From assembly GCF_003697345.1 (NCBI RefSeq), contig NZ_RFLY01000009.1, positions 46,741 through 110,740 of the forward strand: a DNA stretch of 64,000 nucleotides, written 5' to 3'. Under the pieces are notes generated by a model, which made no database searches, had not been told where the DNA came from, and saw only the letters and a list, made by a program, of their open reading frames with translations. Every line of letters starts with the position of its first letter. Positions within the stretch are counted from its first letter, which is position 1. A program made the position numbers and the translations under genes. Source of the stretch: Solilutibacter pythonis (lineage in GTDB: Bacteria > Pseudomonadota > Gammaproteobacteria > Xanthomonadales > Xanthomonadaceae). Shown here one piece after another: positions 34,181 to 43,461 of the stretch.

Positions 34181-35548
34181 TCAGGAGAGCTTCAGCGAAC
34201 GCTCGCGGTTCTCGGCCAGGCGTTTTTCCAGGTAGTGGATGTTCTGCCCGCCGGCGGCGAAGCCGGCATCGGCCAGGATTCGCTGCTGCAACGGGATGTT
34301 GGTCTTGATGCCGTCCACCACCATTTCCGAGAGCGCCACGCGCATGCGCGCGATGGCCTGGGCGCGGTCGGCGCCGTGGACGATCAGCTTGCCGATCATC
34401 GAGTCGTAATTTGGCGGCACGCGGTAGCCGGCGTAGACGTGCGAATCCACGCGCACGCCGGGGCCGCCGGCGGCGTGGAAATGACTGACCAGCCCGGGCG
34501 AGGGCAGGAAGCTGTCGGGGTCCTCGGCATTGATCCGGCACTCGATGGCGTGGCCGTGGAGGCGGACCTCCTCCTGCCGGATCGACAGCTTGCGGCCGGC
34601 GGCGATCAGAAGCTGCTCGCGCACCAGATCGATGCCGGTGACCATTTCCGTCACCGGGTGTTCCACCTGGATGCGGGTGTTCATCTCGATGAAGTAGAAA
34701 CGGCCGTTCTCGAACAGGAACTCGAACGTGCCCGCGCCGCGGTAGCCGATGCGGATGCAGGCTTCGACGCAGACCTTGCCGATCTCCGCGCGCAACTCGG
34801 GGCTGATCCCGGGCGCGGGTGCTTCTTCCACCACCTTCTGGTGGCGGCGCTGCATCGAGCAGTCGCGCTCGCCGAGGTGGATCGCGTGGCCCTGGCCGTC
34901 GGCCAGCACCTGAATCTCGACGTGGCGCGGGTTCTCCAGGAATTTCTCCATGTAGACCATGTCGTTGCCGAACGCCGCCTTGGCCTCGGTCTTGGTGGTG
35001 GCGATGGCGTTCAGCAGCGCCGCTTCGGCATGTACCACGCGCATGCCGCGCCCGCCGCCGCCGCCGGCGGCCTTGACGATCACCGGGTAGCCGATCTCGC
35101 GGGCGATGCGGATGTTCTCCTCGCCGTCCTCGCCCAGCGGGCCGCCGCTGCCGGGCACGCAGGGCACGCCGGCGGCCTTCATCGCCCGGATCGCCTCCAC
35201 CTTGTCGCCCATCAGGCGGATGGTGTCGGCTTTCGGGCCGATGAAGACGAAACCGGATTGCTCGACGCGCTCGGCGAAGTCGGCGTTCTCGCTCAGAAAG
35301 CCGTAGCCGGGGTGAATGGCCTGGGCATCGGTCACTTCCGCCGCGGCGATGATCGCCGGCATGTTGAGATAGCTCTCGGGCGAGGGCGCGGGGCCGATAC
35401 AGACCGACTCGTCGGCCATCGCCACATGCTTGAGGTGGCGGTCGGCGGTGGAGTGCACCGCCACCGTGCGGATGCCCAGCGCCTGGCAGGCGCGGACGAT
35501 GCGGAGCGCGATTTCGCCGCGGTTGGCGATGACTACTTTATCGAGCAT
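34181..35548 (-). CDS. accC: Biotin carboxylase subunit of acetyl-CoA carboxylase
   Basis: Uses ATP and bicarbonate to carboxylate biotin on BCCP, the first half-step of fatty acid synthesis. The protein of about 455 residues begins [20 protein letters not shown] and shows the ATP-grasp glycine loop [22 protein letters not shown]-like text ([15 protein letters not shown]), [20 protein letters not shown] and CRINAEDP. I chose the ATG at 35548, two codons inside another ATG, because it gives the usual family start. It follows accB on the same strand across a 127-base gap. Confidence 0.96.
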   Translation of the reverse strand: MLDKVVIANRGEIALRIVRACQALGIRTVAVHSTADRHLKHVAMADESVCIGPAPSPESYLNMPAIIAAAEVTDAQAIHPGYGFLSENADFAERVEQSGFVFIGPKADTIRLMGDKVEAIRAMKAAGVPCVPGSGGPLGEDGEENIRIAREIGYPVIVKAAGGGGGRGMRVVHAEAALLNAIATTKTEAKAAFGNDMVYMEKFLENPRHVEIQVLADGQGHAIHLGERDCSMQRRHQKVVEEAPAPGISPELRAEIGKVCVEACIRIGYRGAGTFEFLFENGRFYFIEMNTRIQVEHPVTEMVTGIDLVREQLLIAAGRKLSIRQEEVRLHGHAIECRINAEDPDSFLPSPGLVSHFHAAGGPGVRVDSHVYAGYRVPPNYDSMIGKLIVHGADRAQAIARMRVALSEMVVDGIKTNIPLQQRILADAGFAAGGQNIHYLEKRLAENRERSLKLS

Positions 35549-35675
35549 GGGCATGGATCAGAGACCGGGGTCGGAGGCCGGGGGCCGGAGAAAGGCGGAA
35601 TGCGCGGGCGTGGGGCGGGAGGCCGCGGCATGGGAAGCTTTTCCGGCCGGTGGCGCCCGATTTCCCCCTCCGTGC

Positions 35676-36143
35676 TTATCCAATGACGAACAGCGGCTGG
35701 TCGAATTCGATCGGCTGGCCGTTCTCGCACAGGATCGCCTGCACGGTGCCGGCGACCTCGGCCTCGATCGGGTTGAACATCTTCATCGCCTCGATGATGC
35801 CCAGCGTGTCGCCGGCCTTGACCGCCTGGCCGACGGTGACGAACGGCGGCTTGTCCGGCGCCGGGCTGGCGTAGAAGGTGCCGACCATTGGCGAGCGCAC
35901 CGCGTGGCCGGGCGGCAGTTCCGGGCCGGGCTTGGGCGCGCCGCCGGTGGCGGCCTCGACCGGCGAATTCATCGGCATCGGCGCGGCGGCGGCCGGCGTG
36001 GGGACCAGCGCCGGCGCCGGCGCGGCGTAGAACGTGCCGCCGCGCGAGAGCCTGACCGACTCCTCGCCTTCCTTGATCTCGATTTCGTTGAGGTTGGATT
36101 CTTCCAGCAGGTCGATCAGCTTCTTGATCTTGCGCAGATCCAT
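35676..36143 (-). CDS. accB: Biotin carboxyl carrier protein
   Basis: Carries the biotin that shuttles CO2 between AccC and the carboxyltransferase. The 155-residue protein starts [20 protein letters not shown], has a proline/alanine-rich linker (about 40-75) and a biotinyl domain with [19 protein letters not shown] and the biotinyl-lysine motif EAMKMFN. The usual residue after M is M or L-M-N; phenylalanine here is a mild change. It lies between aroQ (41 bases upstream) and accC, forming the conserved aroQ-accB-accC order. Confidence 0.95.
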   Translation of the reverse strand: MDLRKIKKLIDLLEESNLNEIEIKEGEESVRLSRGGTFYAAPAPALVPTPAAAAPMPMNSPVEAATGGAPKPGPELPPGHAVRSPMVGTFYASPAPDKPPFVTVGQAVKAGDTLGIIEAMKMFNPIEAEVAGTVQAILCENGQPIEFDQPLFVIG

Positions 36144-36184
36144 GGTGGGCCTCGGGCTAAAAGTGGAAACGGGGCCGGGCGGCG

Positions 36185-36634
36185 TCAGCCGGCCTCGGCG
36201 GAAACATGGGCGATGGCGGTTTCGAGTGCGTGACGGTAGCCATCGGCGCCGAAGCCGCAGATGACGGCGCGCGCCAGATCGCTGAAATAGCCATGGCGGC
36301 GGAACGGCTCGCGCGCGTGCGGGTTGGACAGGTGTACCTCGATGAACGGGATCGCCACCGCCGCCAGAGCGTCGCGCAGCGCGACCGAGGTATGGGTGAA
36401 AGCGGCCGGGTTGATGACGATGAAGCGGGTGCCGTCGCCGCGCGCGGCCTGTACCCGTTCGATTAGTGCGTGCTCGGCGTTGGATTGCAGGATGTCGATG
36501 CCGATGCCGGCCGCCTCGGCGCGCTCGCGCAGGCCGGCGTCGATCTGGGCAAGGGTCGTGCGGCCATACACTTCCGGCTCGCGGCTGCCGAGCAGGTTGA
36601 GGTTGGGGCCATGCAGCACCAGCAGTTGCGCCAT
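36185..36634 (-). CDS. aroQ: Type II 3-dehydroquinate dehydratase
   Basis: Removes water from 3-dehydroquinate in the shikimate pathway. The 149-residue protein starts [20 protein letters not shown] and has the mobile active-site loop with Tyr (VYGRTTL), [12 protein letters not shown], the [13 protein letters not shown] substrate site and [20 protein letters not shown]. The ATG at 36634 gives the family start; a longer frame upstream would cross the operator region and is rejected. It heads the aroQ-accB-accC transcript. Confidence 0.95.
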   Translation of the reverse strand: MAQLLVLHGPNLNLLGSREPEVYGRTTLAQIDAGLRERAEAAGIGIDILQSNAEHALIERVQAARGDGTRFIVINPAAFTHTSVALRDALAAVAIPFIEVHLSNPHAREPFRRHGYFSDLARAVICGFGADGYRHALETAIAHVSAEAG

Positions 36635-36714
36635 CGGGACGGAGCCATCGGTCAAGAGTGTGGCGGCAGTGTGCGACAAAGCGACGATGCTGTCCAGATC
36701 GCCGATGATGGGCG

Positions 36715-36740
36715 AAATTTCAATCGATTGTTTGAAATTT
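36715..36740. promoter_or_regulatory. AT-rich inverted repeat upstream of aroQ-accBC
   Basis: AAATTTCAA (36715-36723) and TTGAAATTT (36732-36740) are perfect arms around TCGATTGT, about 80 bases upstream of aroQ. This is the most AT-rich stretch of a GC-rich gap (36635-36913), which otherwise shows no gene. It could be an operator or the promoter region of the fatty-acid/shikimate operon; the binding protein is unknown. Confidence 0.55.
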
Positions 36741-36913
36741 GGGCGGGCGCGTCGGGGCCGTCCGGGGCGGGGGATGCGTTTTCGCCCCCGGGCCGGGGGC
36801 CGTCGTGTCCGCCCGGGCTTTTCGCGCGAAATGAATGCGGGCGCGCATGTACCCGAATCGGCCCTTTCGACACACATATCCTTAGTGTGTTGAGCCCATT
36901 CTGGAGGGTCGCG

Positions 36914-37006
36914 ATGGCCGACGTGAGTAAATGGATATGCCGGCGGGGTGGAGGCGGGCGCCAGACCGCGGGCGGCAGTTGGCGCGCGCAAGGACGCCGG
37001 CGATGA
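36914..37006 (+). CDS. Small leader peptide coupled to sigma-factor gene
   Basis: A 30-codon frame starting [11 protein letters not shown] and ending in arginines. It has a strong GGAGGG eight bases before its ATG, better than that of the sigma gene. Its TGA overlaps the ATG of the sigma factor as ATGA (37003-37006). It may be a translation-coupling leader for the ECF sigma gene and not a functional peptide. Upstream, ACACAC and GTGTGT (36870-36890 region) form a short inverted repeat near the expected promoter. Confidence 0.45.
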   Translation: MADVSKWICRRGGGGRQTAGGSWRAQGRRR

Positions 37007-37530
37007 AGTCACCGGGAAAGTCCCCCTCGCCCCGGGCGCACGATTTCGCGCTGGCCGCCCTGCGCGACCACGACGCCGAGCTGCGCCGCTACCTGCGCCG
37101 GCGGGTGAACAACGCGCAGGATCTTGGCGATCTGGTGCAGGAGGTCTACCTCAGGCTGCTGCGTATCAATCAGGAAGGCGAACTGGTGCGCAACCCGCTG
37201 GCCTACATCCGGGGCGTCGCCGCCCACGTCGCCAGCGAGTTCGGCATGCGCGAGCGGCGGCGGCGCGTCGATTTTGATTCCGATGCCGCCGAGCGGCTTG
37301 CCGACGCCCCCGTGCGGGGCGTCACGGAAGAGGCCGGGAGCTTCTTCCAGCATCAGCTCAGGCAGGCGCTGGCCGAGCTCCCCCCGAACCGGCTGGCGGT
37401 GCTGCTGCTGGAGCGCCGCGATGGGCTTTCGCATGCGCAGATCGCCGAGAAACTCGGCCTGAGCGTGCATACCGTGAAGAAATACAGTGTCCAGGCACTG
37501 GCGCATGTCCGCGCCAGCCTGGAGCCATGA
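37003..37530 (+). CDS. ECF sigma factor, FecI type (second locus)
   Basis: A 175-residue sigma factor. Region 2 is visible as [20 protein letters not shown] then [28 protein letters not shown]; region 4 as [19 protein letters not shown] and [19 protein letters not shown]. It should activate the downstream receptor operon with FecR. No Fur box was found in the 368 bases upstream, so, unlike the 6.8-kb locus, iron control is not evident. AAGGACG is the ribosome site for this ATG; a longer in-frame start at 36931 lacks one. Confidence 0.9.
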   Translation: MKSPGKSPSPRAHDFALAALRDHDAELRRYLRRRVNNAQDLGDLVQEVYLRLLRINQEGELVRNPLAYIRGVAAHVASEFGMRERRRRVDFDSDAAERLADAPVRGVTEEAGSFFQHQLRQALAELPPNRLAVLLLERRDGLSHAQIAEKLGLSVHTVKKYSVQALAHVRASLEP

Positions 37531-37537
37531 GCTAGGG

Positions 37538-38686
37538 ATGGATACGGACGTGAAGATTTATCGTGCATCGCAGCGGGAGGAGCGCGAGCGTATCGCGCGC
37601 CAGGCCGCCGAATGGCTGTATGTCATGAAGGGCGACCCGGGCGACGAGGATCGCGAGGCGTTCGGCGCCTGGATCGTCGCTTCCCAGGTACACCTGAGGG
37701 AGTTCCTGATCGCCGACATGCTTGAGCGGGAGTTGAGCGTGGGCGGGCTGGATGGTTTCGACGTGGACGCGGTGGTGGCCGCCGCGCGCGCGCGTGACGG
37801 GGGCAACGTCGTGAGGCTGGATGTCGCGCCGATCGCGCCGCGGCCCGTGGCGGCGCATCCGCGCTCGCCGTGGTGGCGGCGCCTCGGGCCGCGGCGCTTG
37901 GCCGCGGCGGCGGCGGCGTTCGTGCTGGTCGGCCTGCTGGTCTGGCGTGGCGGCCCGGTCGAGCGCCCGGTGGCGGTCGAATATTCGACATCGATCGGCC
38001 AGAAGAGGACGCTCGCGCTTTCCGACGGCTCGCGGATCGTCCTGAGCCCGCGTTCGGGCATCGAAGTGGCATTTTCCGGCGAGGCGCGTGATATCAGGCT
38101 TCGCTACGGTGAGGCGGATTTCGAAGTGGCCCGCGATGCCGCCCGGCCCTTCCGCGTGCATGCGGGCGAGAGCCTCATCCAGGCGATCGGCACCCGTTTC
38201 AGCGTCAACCGCCTACCGTCCGGGACGCGGGTGAGCGTATCGCACGGCGTGGTGAAAGTGAGCAAGCAGCAGACGTTGCCGCTCGGCGCCGAGCGCTGGC
38301 TGGCCGCACTCGGCGAGCGTCGCGCGCCGAAGGATTCGCTGCGCGCGCCGGTTCGTCTTTCCAGCGGGGAAGCGGTCCGGATTTCGGGGGATGGCCGCAC
38401 CCTGGCGCGCGCCGACGCCGCGACCGAAGAGGTCGTCTCCGAAGCCCCGGCCACGAACGCCCGCCGGCTGGTCTTCCGCGATGCCTCGCTGGCGGACATC
38501 GCTGAGGAGTTCAACCGCTACAACCGGCAACAGATCGAGGTGGAGGGCGAATCGGCGGCCCGGCAGCGCTACAGCGGCGTGTTCGACGCGACCGATCCCG
38601 AGTCCTTCCTGCAATTCGTGGCCTGCTGCTCCTCGTTGAAGGTGACTGAAGCGGGCGGACACACGCTGATTCAGGAACGTGACTGA
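37538..38686 (+). CDS. FecR-like regulator of the second locus
   Basis: A 382-residue anti-sigma/activator. The cytoplasmic part has ARQAAEWLYVMKGDPGDEDR and FGAWIVASQVHLREFLIADM; a membrane helix follows (RLAAAAAAFVLVGLLVW), then a FecR domain (LALSDGSRIVLSPRSGIEVA; IRLRYGEADFEVARDAARPF; VSVSHGVVKVS) and a C-terminal STN-like tail (LVFRDASLADIAEEFNRYNR; GVFDATDPESFLQFVACCSS) that should meet the receptor signalling domain. It starts seven bases after the sigma stop. Confidence 0.88.
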   Translation: MDTDVKIYRASQREERERIARQAAEWLYVMKGDPGDEDREAFGAWIVASQVHLREFLIADMLERELSVGGLDGFDVDAVVAAARARDGGNVVRLDVAPIAPRPVAAHPRSPWWRRLGPRRLAAAAAAFVLVGLLVWRGGPVERPVAVEYSTSIGQKRTLALSDGSRIVLSPRSGIEVAFSGEARDIRLRYGEADFEVARDAARPFRVHAGESLIQAIGTRFSVNRLPSGTRVSVSHGVVKVSKQQTLPLGAERWLAALGERRAPKDSLRAPVRLSSGEAVRISGDGRTLARADAATEEVVSEAPATNARRLVFRDASLADIAEEFNRYNRQQIEVEGESAARQRYSGVFDATDPESFLQFVACCSSLKVTEAGGHTLIQERD

Positions 38687-38831
38687 AGGCCGGGCGGGCC
38701 TCCGGCCGGCGCGTGGAAAAAATATTTCAGCGAAAAGTACTCTTTTCTCCTCCCCGGTTGCACTGATGTTACGGGCGGACGAAAAGTTCCGGCTCGAGTC
38801 ATGGTATTCACCAACTGCGGATATTGACGAA
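38687..38831 (+). promoter_or_regulatory. Probable promoter region of the large receptor operon
   Basis: The 145-base gap after fecR holds the GC stem GGCCGG/CCGGCC just after the stop, then GGAAAA (38715-38720), which resembles the -35 of FecI-type promoters, AT-rich DNA, and the palindrome GAAAAG-TACT-CTTTTC (38732-38747). A separate sigma-dependent start for the receptor operon is the likely reading. Confidence 0.45.
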
Positions 38832-41800
38832 ATGACTTTCGAGAATACGAGTGCATCGCGTGCGGGGCTGGGACTGAAACGTGCATTGTTGCCAGCGTTG
38901 TTGTCGATGCTGCTGGCATCGCCGGCCTTTGCCCAGGGGGTGCCCGGCGCCTCGTCCGCCCAGGCCGACGCGGCAAAGCGCAAGACCCCTGTGGCTATCG
39001 ATATCGCGGCGCAGCCGATGGAGGCTGCGCTCGAAGCCTACGCCGCCCAGACCGGCATGCAGGTGGTCTATGCGCGCGCCGGCATGGCCCAGGGGATTCG
39101 CTCGCCGCGCGTCCAGGGCACTTATCGGGCGGAAGAGGCGCTGGTGCAACTGCTCGCCCCTGCGGGCTTGCGTTTCGCGTTCGTCAACGACAACACGGTG
39201 ATGGTGCAGTCGCTGGCCCAGGCGGCCCCGTCGCCGGCCGGGGCGGTCGTGCCGGAAAGCGGGGAAGTCGCCACCGGCGCTTCGGGGCAGGGCGCGCTCG
39301 ACACCATCGTCGTCACCGGCACGCGCCTCAAGGGCATCGATTCCGCATCCCCGGTGCTGATCATCGACGCCGAGGAAATCCAGCGCCGCGGCTTTTCCTC
39401 GATCGAGGACGTGATGCGCAGCCTGCCCCAGCAGGTGCCATCGCGCTCGTCGGGCAGCGCGGTCATCAAGGAAGCGGAATTCGGCGAAAGCTTCCTGGCC
39501 AATACCCCGGTCGGCCATTCGTCGGTCAACCTGCGCGGCCTGGGTAGCCGTTCCACGCTGGTGCTGGTCAACGGCCGCCGCCGCGCGGGCTCGGCGCAGA
39601 CCTCGGGTGCGTATACCGATATCTCCTCGATTCCGATTTCCCAGATCGAACGCATCGAAGTGTTGACCGATGGCGCCAGCGCCATATACGGCGCGGACGC
39701 GGTGGCCGGCGTGATCAATATCGTCCTGAAAAAGGGATACGACCATGCCATGGTGGAGCTGCGGCACGAAAACTCCAATACCGGCGGCGACGTCAGCCGG
39801 ATCAGCCTGGCGCATGGCTTTGGCTGGGAAAACGGGCAATTGAGCATGAGCCTGGAGCGCCAGCGCAGCAAACCGACCGATTTCTACCGGCGCATACGCA
39901 GCGGATGGCAGGGTAGGGGCGATTTCACCGCCGAGGGCGGAGGCAACCTGCGCCGGCAGGGCGTGGGTCTGCCCGGCGCGGTGTTCGAGGTCGATGGCCC
40001 GGCCTCGTCGTCCAAGGCGGGGGCTTTCCTCGGCCTGGTGCCGGGCGGGCAGAACGGCACGGCGCTGCTGCCGGGCCAGCTCGTCCAACCCGCGCCGGGC
40101 GCGCCGCTGCCTTCGGTCTTTCCATTTCTGAACCGCGGGCCCGAGATCGAGCGCAAGTCGCTGCGCGTGGACGGATACCAGGAGATTTCGTCGAACCTGC
40201 GTCTGAGCTGGGATTTCAGCAAGAGCCGGCAGGAAAACACCGAGGTCTGGGAACCGACGCTGCTCGACTTCCAGTTTCTCAGGGGCTTCAACCATTACAC
40301 CTTGGTGCCCGTCACCAATCCCTACAATCGCTTCGGTCGTCCGGTGTTCGTCGGATACTCGTTCGAACGCGAGCTCAAGGGGATGCGCTTCAGCCAGCAG
40401 CAATGGCAGGACAATACCGATTACAGCGTGGGGCTGGACGGCAAACTACCGTTCTGGCCGCGCTGGAATTTCGAGCTGAGCTACGGCAAGGGGCGCGAAT
40501 ACGGCAACAACGTGAAGTTCGGCAATGGCGCCGACTCCTTCAACCCGCAGGACCTCGTGCGGGTCATGCCGGTGCTCGATGGGCTGAACGTGTTCGGCGA
40601 TGGCAACGATGCCAGCATCGTGGCGGCAAACCGCTCGCTGCTCGAATCACTGATCGACCGGGATTATTTCCGGTTCAAGTCGCATGCCAGCTCGCTCGAC
40701 GTGCTGCTGCACGGCGAGCTGTTCAAATTGCCGGGAGGCAAGGCGCAGCTCGCGCTCGGCGCGCAACGCCGCAACGAAGACTACTTCATGGAAACCAAGG
40801 TGTTCGCCGCTCCCGCGCCGGAGGTGTCCGGCAGCGATCGCGAGGTGACGGCCTATTTCGCCGAGCTTGGCTTGCCCCTCTTGAAGGACAAGCCCTGGGC
40901 GAAGGAACTGACCCTCACCCTGGCGGCGCGGCACGAAACGTTCAAGCAGAATGGCGATAGCGCCCTGGTCTACTACCCGTACGGGCGTTTCAGCGGCGAG
41001 GATCTGATCCTGCGCGGCGGCTTCGACATCCAGGCGCTGACCGGCGCCATTCCGGGCGAGCCGTATGTCTACGCGGCCGGTCCCAAGACGGCCGTACACC
41101 GTACTTATTCGAATACCAGCCCGCTGGTGCGCCTGGCGTGGAAACCCAACGATGCGCTGCGGCTGCGCGCCACCTGGGGCAAATCGTTTCTGGCGCCGCA
41201 GGCGGCTCAGCAGTTCGGAACGATGTTGGTCAGCGATCTGGGGGCGACGTTCTTTCCTCAATCCTACGGGGTTCAACTGCCGGCGGATGTGCGGGAGATC
41301 GTCGGCATCTACGGGACCAACCCGAACCTGAAGCCACAGATCGCCATGGTGCGGACCCTGGGTTTCGATTACACGCCGGGCTACCTGCCGGGACTGTCGC
41401 TGTCGGCGACCTACAACAGCACCAGCTTCGAGAATTACATCGGCAATGCGCTGTCGTCGGTCAGCATCGCGGAATTGTTCGCCGATCCGTCGCGTACCCC
41501 GTCCGGCATATTGAGGATGGGGGAAAACGGCGTGCTGCTGTGGGATACGCGCGATGTCAATTTCATGGAGCGCAAGTCGCGTAGCGTCGATATCAACGCC
41601 AGTTATGCCTTTGGTAACGCCTCCGGGGATTGGCGCGTGGATTTGAACGCGGTGCGCTCGCTGGAACTGTCGCAGCGCTCCCTGGAATGGCTGCCGAAAA
41701 TCGAGCTTTCCAATAGCGAATACGGTGCGAGTAAATGGGCGGGAAATCTGGCGCTGGGCTGGGAGCGCGCCGGCCTGTTCGCATCGGCGGCGGCGCGCTA

Positions 41801-42083
41801 TTCGGGGCCGCATCGGGTGCTGCGTCCGCTGGCGGGCAGGCCGGGGACAAACTACAACCCTGCGGCGCGTCGTGAGGCCGGCTCCTATACCACCTTCGAC
41901 ATGGCGCTCGGTTATCGCACGCAGCAACAGAATGGCTGGGCGAAGGGTTTCACCGTGCAACTGGGCGTGCAGAACCTGTTCGACCGCGAATATCCGTTCG
42001 TCGACAACACGTATGGGTTTCTTGCGAACAGGGTGAATCTGCGCGGCCGCGTGGTTTTCCTGAATGCTAGAAAGGAATTCTGA
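38832..42083 (+). CDS. Large STN-domain TonB-dependent receptor
   Basis: A 1083-residue outer-membrane transporter and signal transducer. It has a signal peptide ending ASPAFAQG, an STN domain (about 48-125: VAIDIAAQPMEAALEAYAAQ; YRAEEALVQLLAPAGLRF), a TonB-box-like LDTIVVTGTRLKG, a plug (NLRGLGSRSTLVLVNGRRRA; RIEVLTDGASAIYGADAVAG) and a barrel ending in terminal phenylalanine. The size and plug type are those of receptors for peptides, oligosaccharides or other large ligands more than siderophores. Following genes encode reductants and peptidases, pointing to a proteinaceous ligand by inference. It is signalled by the FecI/FecR pair upstream. Confidence 0.9.
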   Translation: MTFENTSASRAGLGLKRALLPALLSMLLASPAFAQGVPGASSAQADAAKRKTPVAIDIAAQPMEAALEAYAAQTGMQVVYARAGMAQGIRSPRVQGTYRAEEALVQLLAPAGLRFAFVNDNTVMVQSLAQAAPSPAGAVVPESGEVATGASGQGALDTIVVTGTRLKGIDSASPVLIIDAEEIQRRGFSSIEDVMRSLPQQVPSRSSGSAVIKEAEFGESFLANTPVGHSSVNLRGLGSRSTLVLVNGRRRAGSAQTSGAYTDISSIPISQIERIEVLTDGASAIYGADAVAGVINIVLKKGYDHAMVELRHENSNTGGDVSRISLAHGFGWENGQLSMSLERQRSKPTDFYRRIRSGWQGRGDFTAEGGGNLRRQGVGLPGAVFEVDGPASSSKAGAFLGLVPGGQNGTALLPGQLVQPAPGAPLPSVFPFLNRGPEIERKSLRVDGYQEISSNLRLSWDFSKSRQENTEVWEPTLLDFQFLRGFNHYTLVPVTNPYNRFGRPVFVGYSFERELKGMRFSQQQWQDNTDYSVGLDGKLPFWPRWNFELSYGKGREYGNNVKFGNGADSFNPQDLVRVMPVLDGLNVFGDGNDASIVAANRSLLESLIDRDYFRFKSHASSLDVLLHGELFKLPGGKAQLALGAQRRNEDYFMETKVFAAPAPEVSGSDREVTAYFAELGLPLLKDKPWAKELTLTLAARHETFKQNGDSALVYYPYGRFSGEDLILRGGFDIQALTGAIPGEPYVYAAGPKTAVHRTYSNTSPLVRLAWKPNDALRLRATWGKSFLAPQAAQQFGTMLVSDLGATFFPQSYGVQLPADVREIVGIYGTNPNLKPQIAMVRTLGFDYTPGYLPGLSLSATYNSTSFENYIGNALSSVSIAELFADPSRTPSGILRMGENGVLLWDTRDVNFMERKSRSVDINASYAFGNASGDWRVDLNAVRSLELSQRSLEWLPKIELSNSEYGASKWAGNLALGWERAGLFASAAARYSGPHRVLRPLAGRPGTNYNPAARREAGSYTTFDMALGYRTQQQNGWAKGFTVQLGVQNLFDREYPFVDNTYGFLANRVNLRGRVVFLNARKEF

Positions 42084-42180
42084 TCCGACGCTTCCCGATG
42101 CTTCCCGTCGCGCCGCTCGAATGGCGCGACGGCGGGCGTCGCGCGGGATTTTTCAACGATATTCACCATGGGTACGTGCC

Positions 42181-43461
42181 ATGCGCAATTTACTGCGTCA
42201 AGCTGCTTTCATTTTCGCCGGTGCCGTGCTGTTGAGCGCCCTGGCTGGCTGCGAGAAACCGGCGGCCACCTCCGCGCCGCCGCGGAATGAATCGGCGCGC
42301 GCGGGGGCGGGCGAGGCGCCCGCCGACAATTTCGAGATTCACGGCGAGCGGATGCGGGGGGTGCCCGATGGCGCGACCATCGTATTGCTGATTCCCCCCT
42401 ACGGGCCGGGCCAGGAAGAGCGCCGCATCGAGGCGCAGGTCAAGGACGGCGCCTTCGTCCTCTCGGGCCGTATCGATCAGCCGGCGCCGGGGATGCTCTA
42501 TATCCAGTGGCCGGACGAGAAACGTTACGAAAGCGCGCCGATGATCGTCGAGCACGCCGGCTACCAGGTCGAATTTCTCGATGACTTGGTGCTGGTGACG
42601 AAAGGCGGCGAGTACAACGACAGGATATTCGCCTACCGGCAGTTCCCCGAATACCTGTCGGAGCGGCAGCGCTACAAGCGCGAAATGGCGAAGTTTTCGA
42701 AACTCGACATGATGGACGAAGCCGCGGTCAAGCGGGCGCGAAAGGAAATGGAAGTGATCAGGGCCGACAATCGTGCCGACCAGATCAGACGCGATTACCT
42801 GTGGTCCTTGATCGATGAGGCATCGCTGCCGGCGCTGCTCAAACTGCTCGCCATGAGCGATTTCGACAGCAGGCAAGAGTTGACGGAGGAAAAGGAATCC
42901 GAACTGCTCGACCTCTACCAGAAAACCCTCGGCCCCCACCCGCTGATCCTGCAACGGCGCGCGGCGATGGCCGAGAGCGCGGCGAATGAGAAAACCCGCG
43001 AGGAATCGGCGGTTGGCGCGCGCTACAAGGACATCGTCGCGCGGGACGCGGACGGGAAAGCCCACCGGCTTTCCGACGTGCTGGCGGCCAACGAACTGGT
43101 GCTGCTCGATTTCTGGGCGTCCTGGTGTTCGCCCTGTCGTGGTGAATTCCCGCACTTGGCCAAGGTTTACCGCGAGTTCAACGGGCGAGGCTTCGAGATT
43201 TTCGCCGTCTCGCTCGACGCGGGCGAAAAGGAATGGCGCAAGGCGCTTGAGGAGGAAATGCGCAAGGGTAACGTTCCCTGGGTCAATCTGCGCGACGAGG
43301 GCGCGATGGAATCGACATCCGCAAAGGCCTACGGCGTGACGCAACTGCCGAACAACGTCCTCATCGCCAGTGACGGTACGATCCTTGCCAGAAACCTCAG
43401 GGAGTTCGCCATCGAGCGCGAAATCCGGGCGCGGATGCAACCGGCCGGGAAAGCGCGATGA
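42181..43461 (+). CDS. TlpA-like thioredoxin lipoprotein (DUF4369-like plus AhpC/TSA)
   Basis: A 426-residue lipoprotein with a lipobox (LSALAGC, about 18-24), so it is anchored in a membrane and faces the periplasm. The N-terminal 250 residues resemble DUF4369-type regions (FEIHGERMRGVPDGATIVLL; GAFVLSGRIDQPAPGMLY). The C-terminal domain is thioredoxin-like with C316-S-P-C319 in FWASWCSPCRGEFPHLAKVY and cis-Pro region TQLPNNVLI. It should reduce disulfides using electrons from the DsbD-type protein, with which it overlaps by ATGA. Similar DUF4369-thioredoxins accompany receptors and peptidases in Bacteroidetes, an analogy only. Confidence 0.87.
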   Translation: MRNLLRQAAFIFAGAVLLSALAGCEKPAATSAPPRNESARAGAGEAPADNFEIHGERMRGVPDGATIVLLIPPYGPGQEERRIEAQVKDGAFVLSGRIDQPAPGMLYIQWPDEKRYESAPMIVEHAGYQVEFLDDLVLVTKGGEYNDRIFAYRQFPEYLSERQRYKREMAKFSKLDMMDEAAVKRARKEMEVIRADNRADQIRRDYLWSLIDEASLPALLKLLAMSDFDSRQELTEEKESELLDLYQKTLGPHPLILQRRAAMAESAANEKTREESAVGARYKDIVARDADGKAHRLSDVLAANELVLLDFWASWCSPCRGEFPHLAKVYREFNGRGFEIFAVSLDAGEKEWRKALEEEMRKGNVPWVNLRDEGAMESTSAKAYGVTQLPNNVLIASDGTILARNLREFAIEREIRARMQPAGKAR

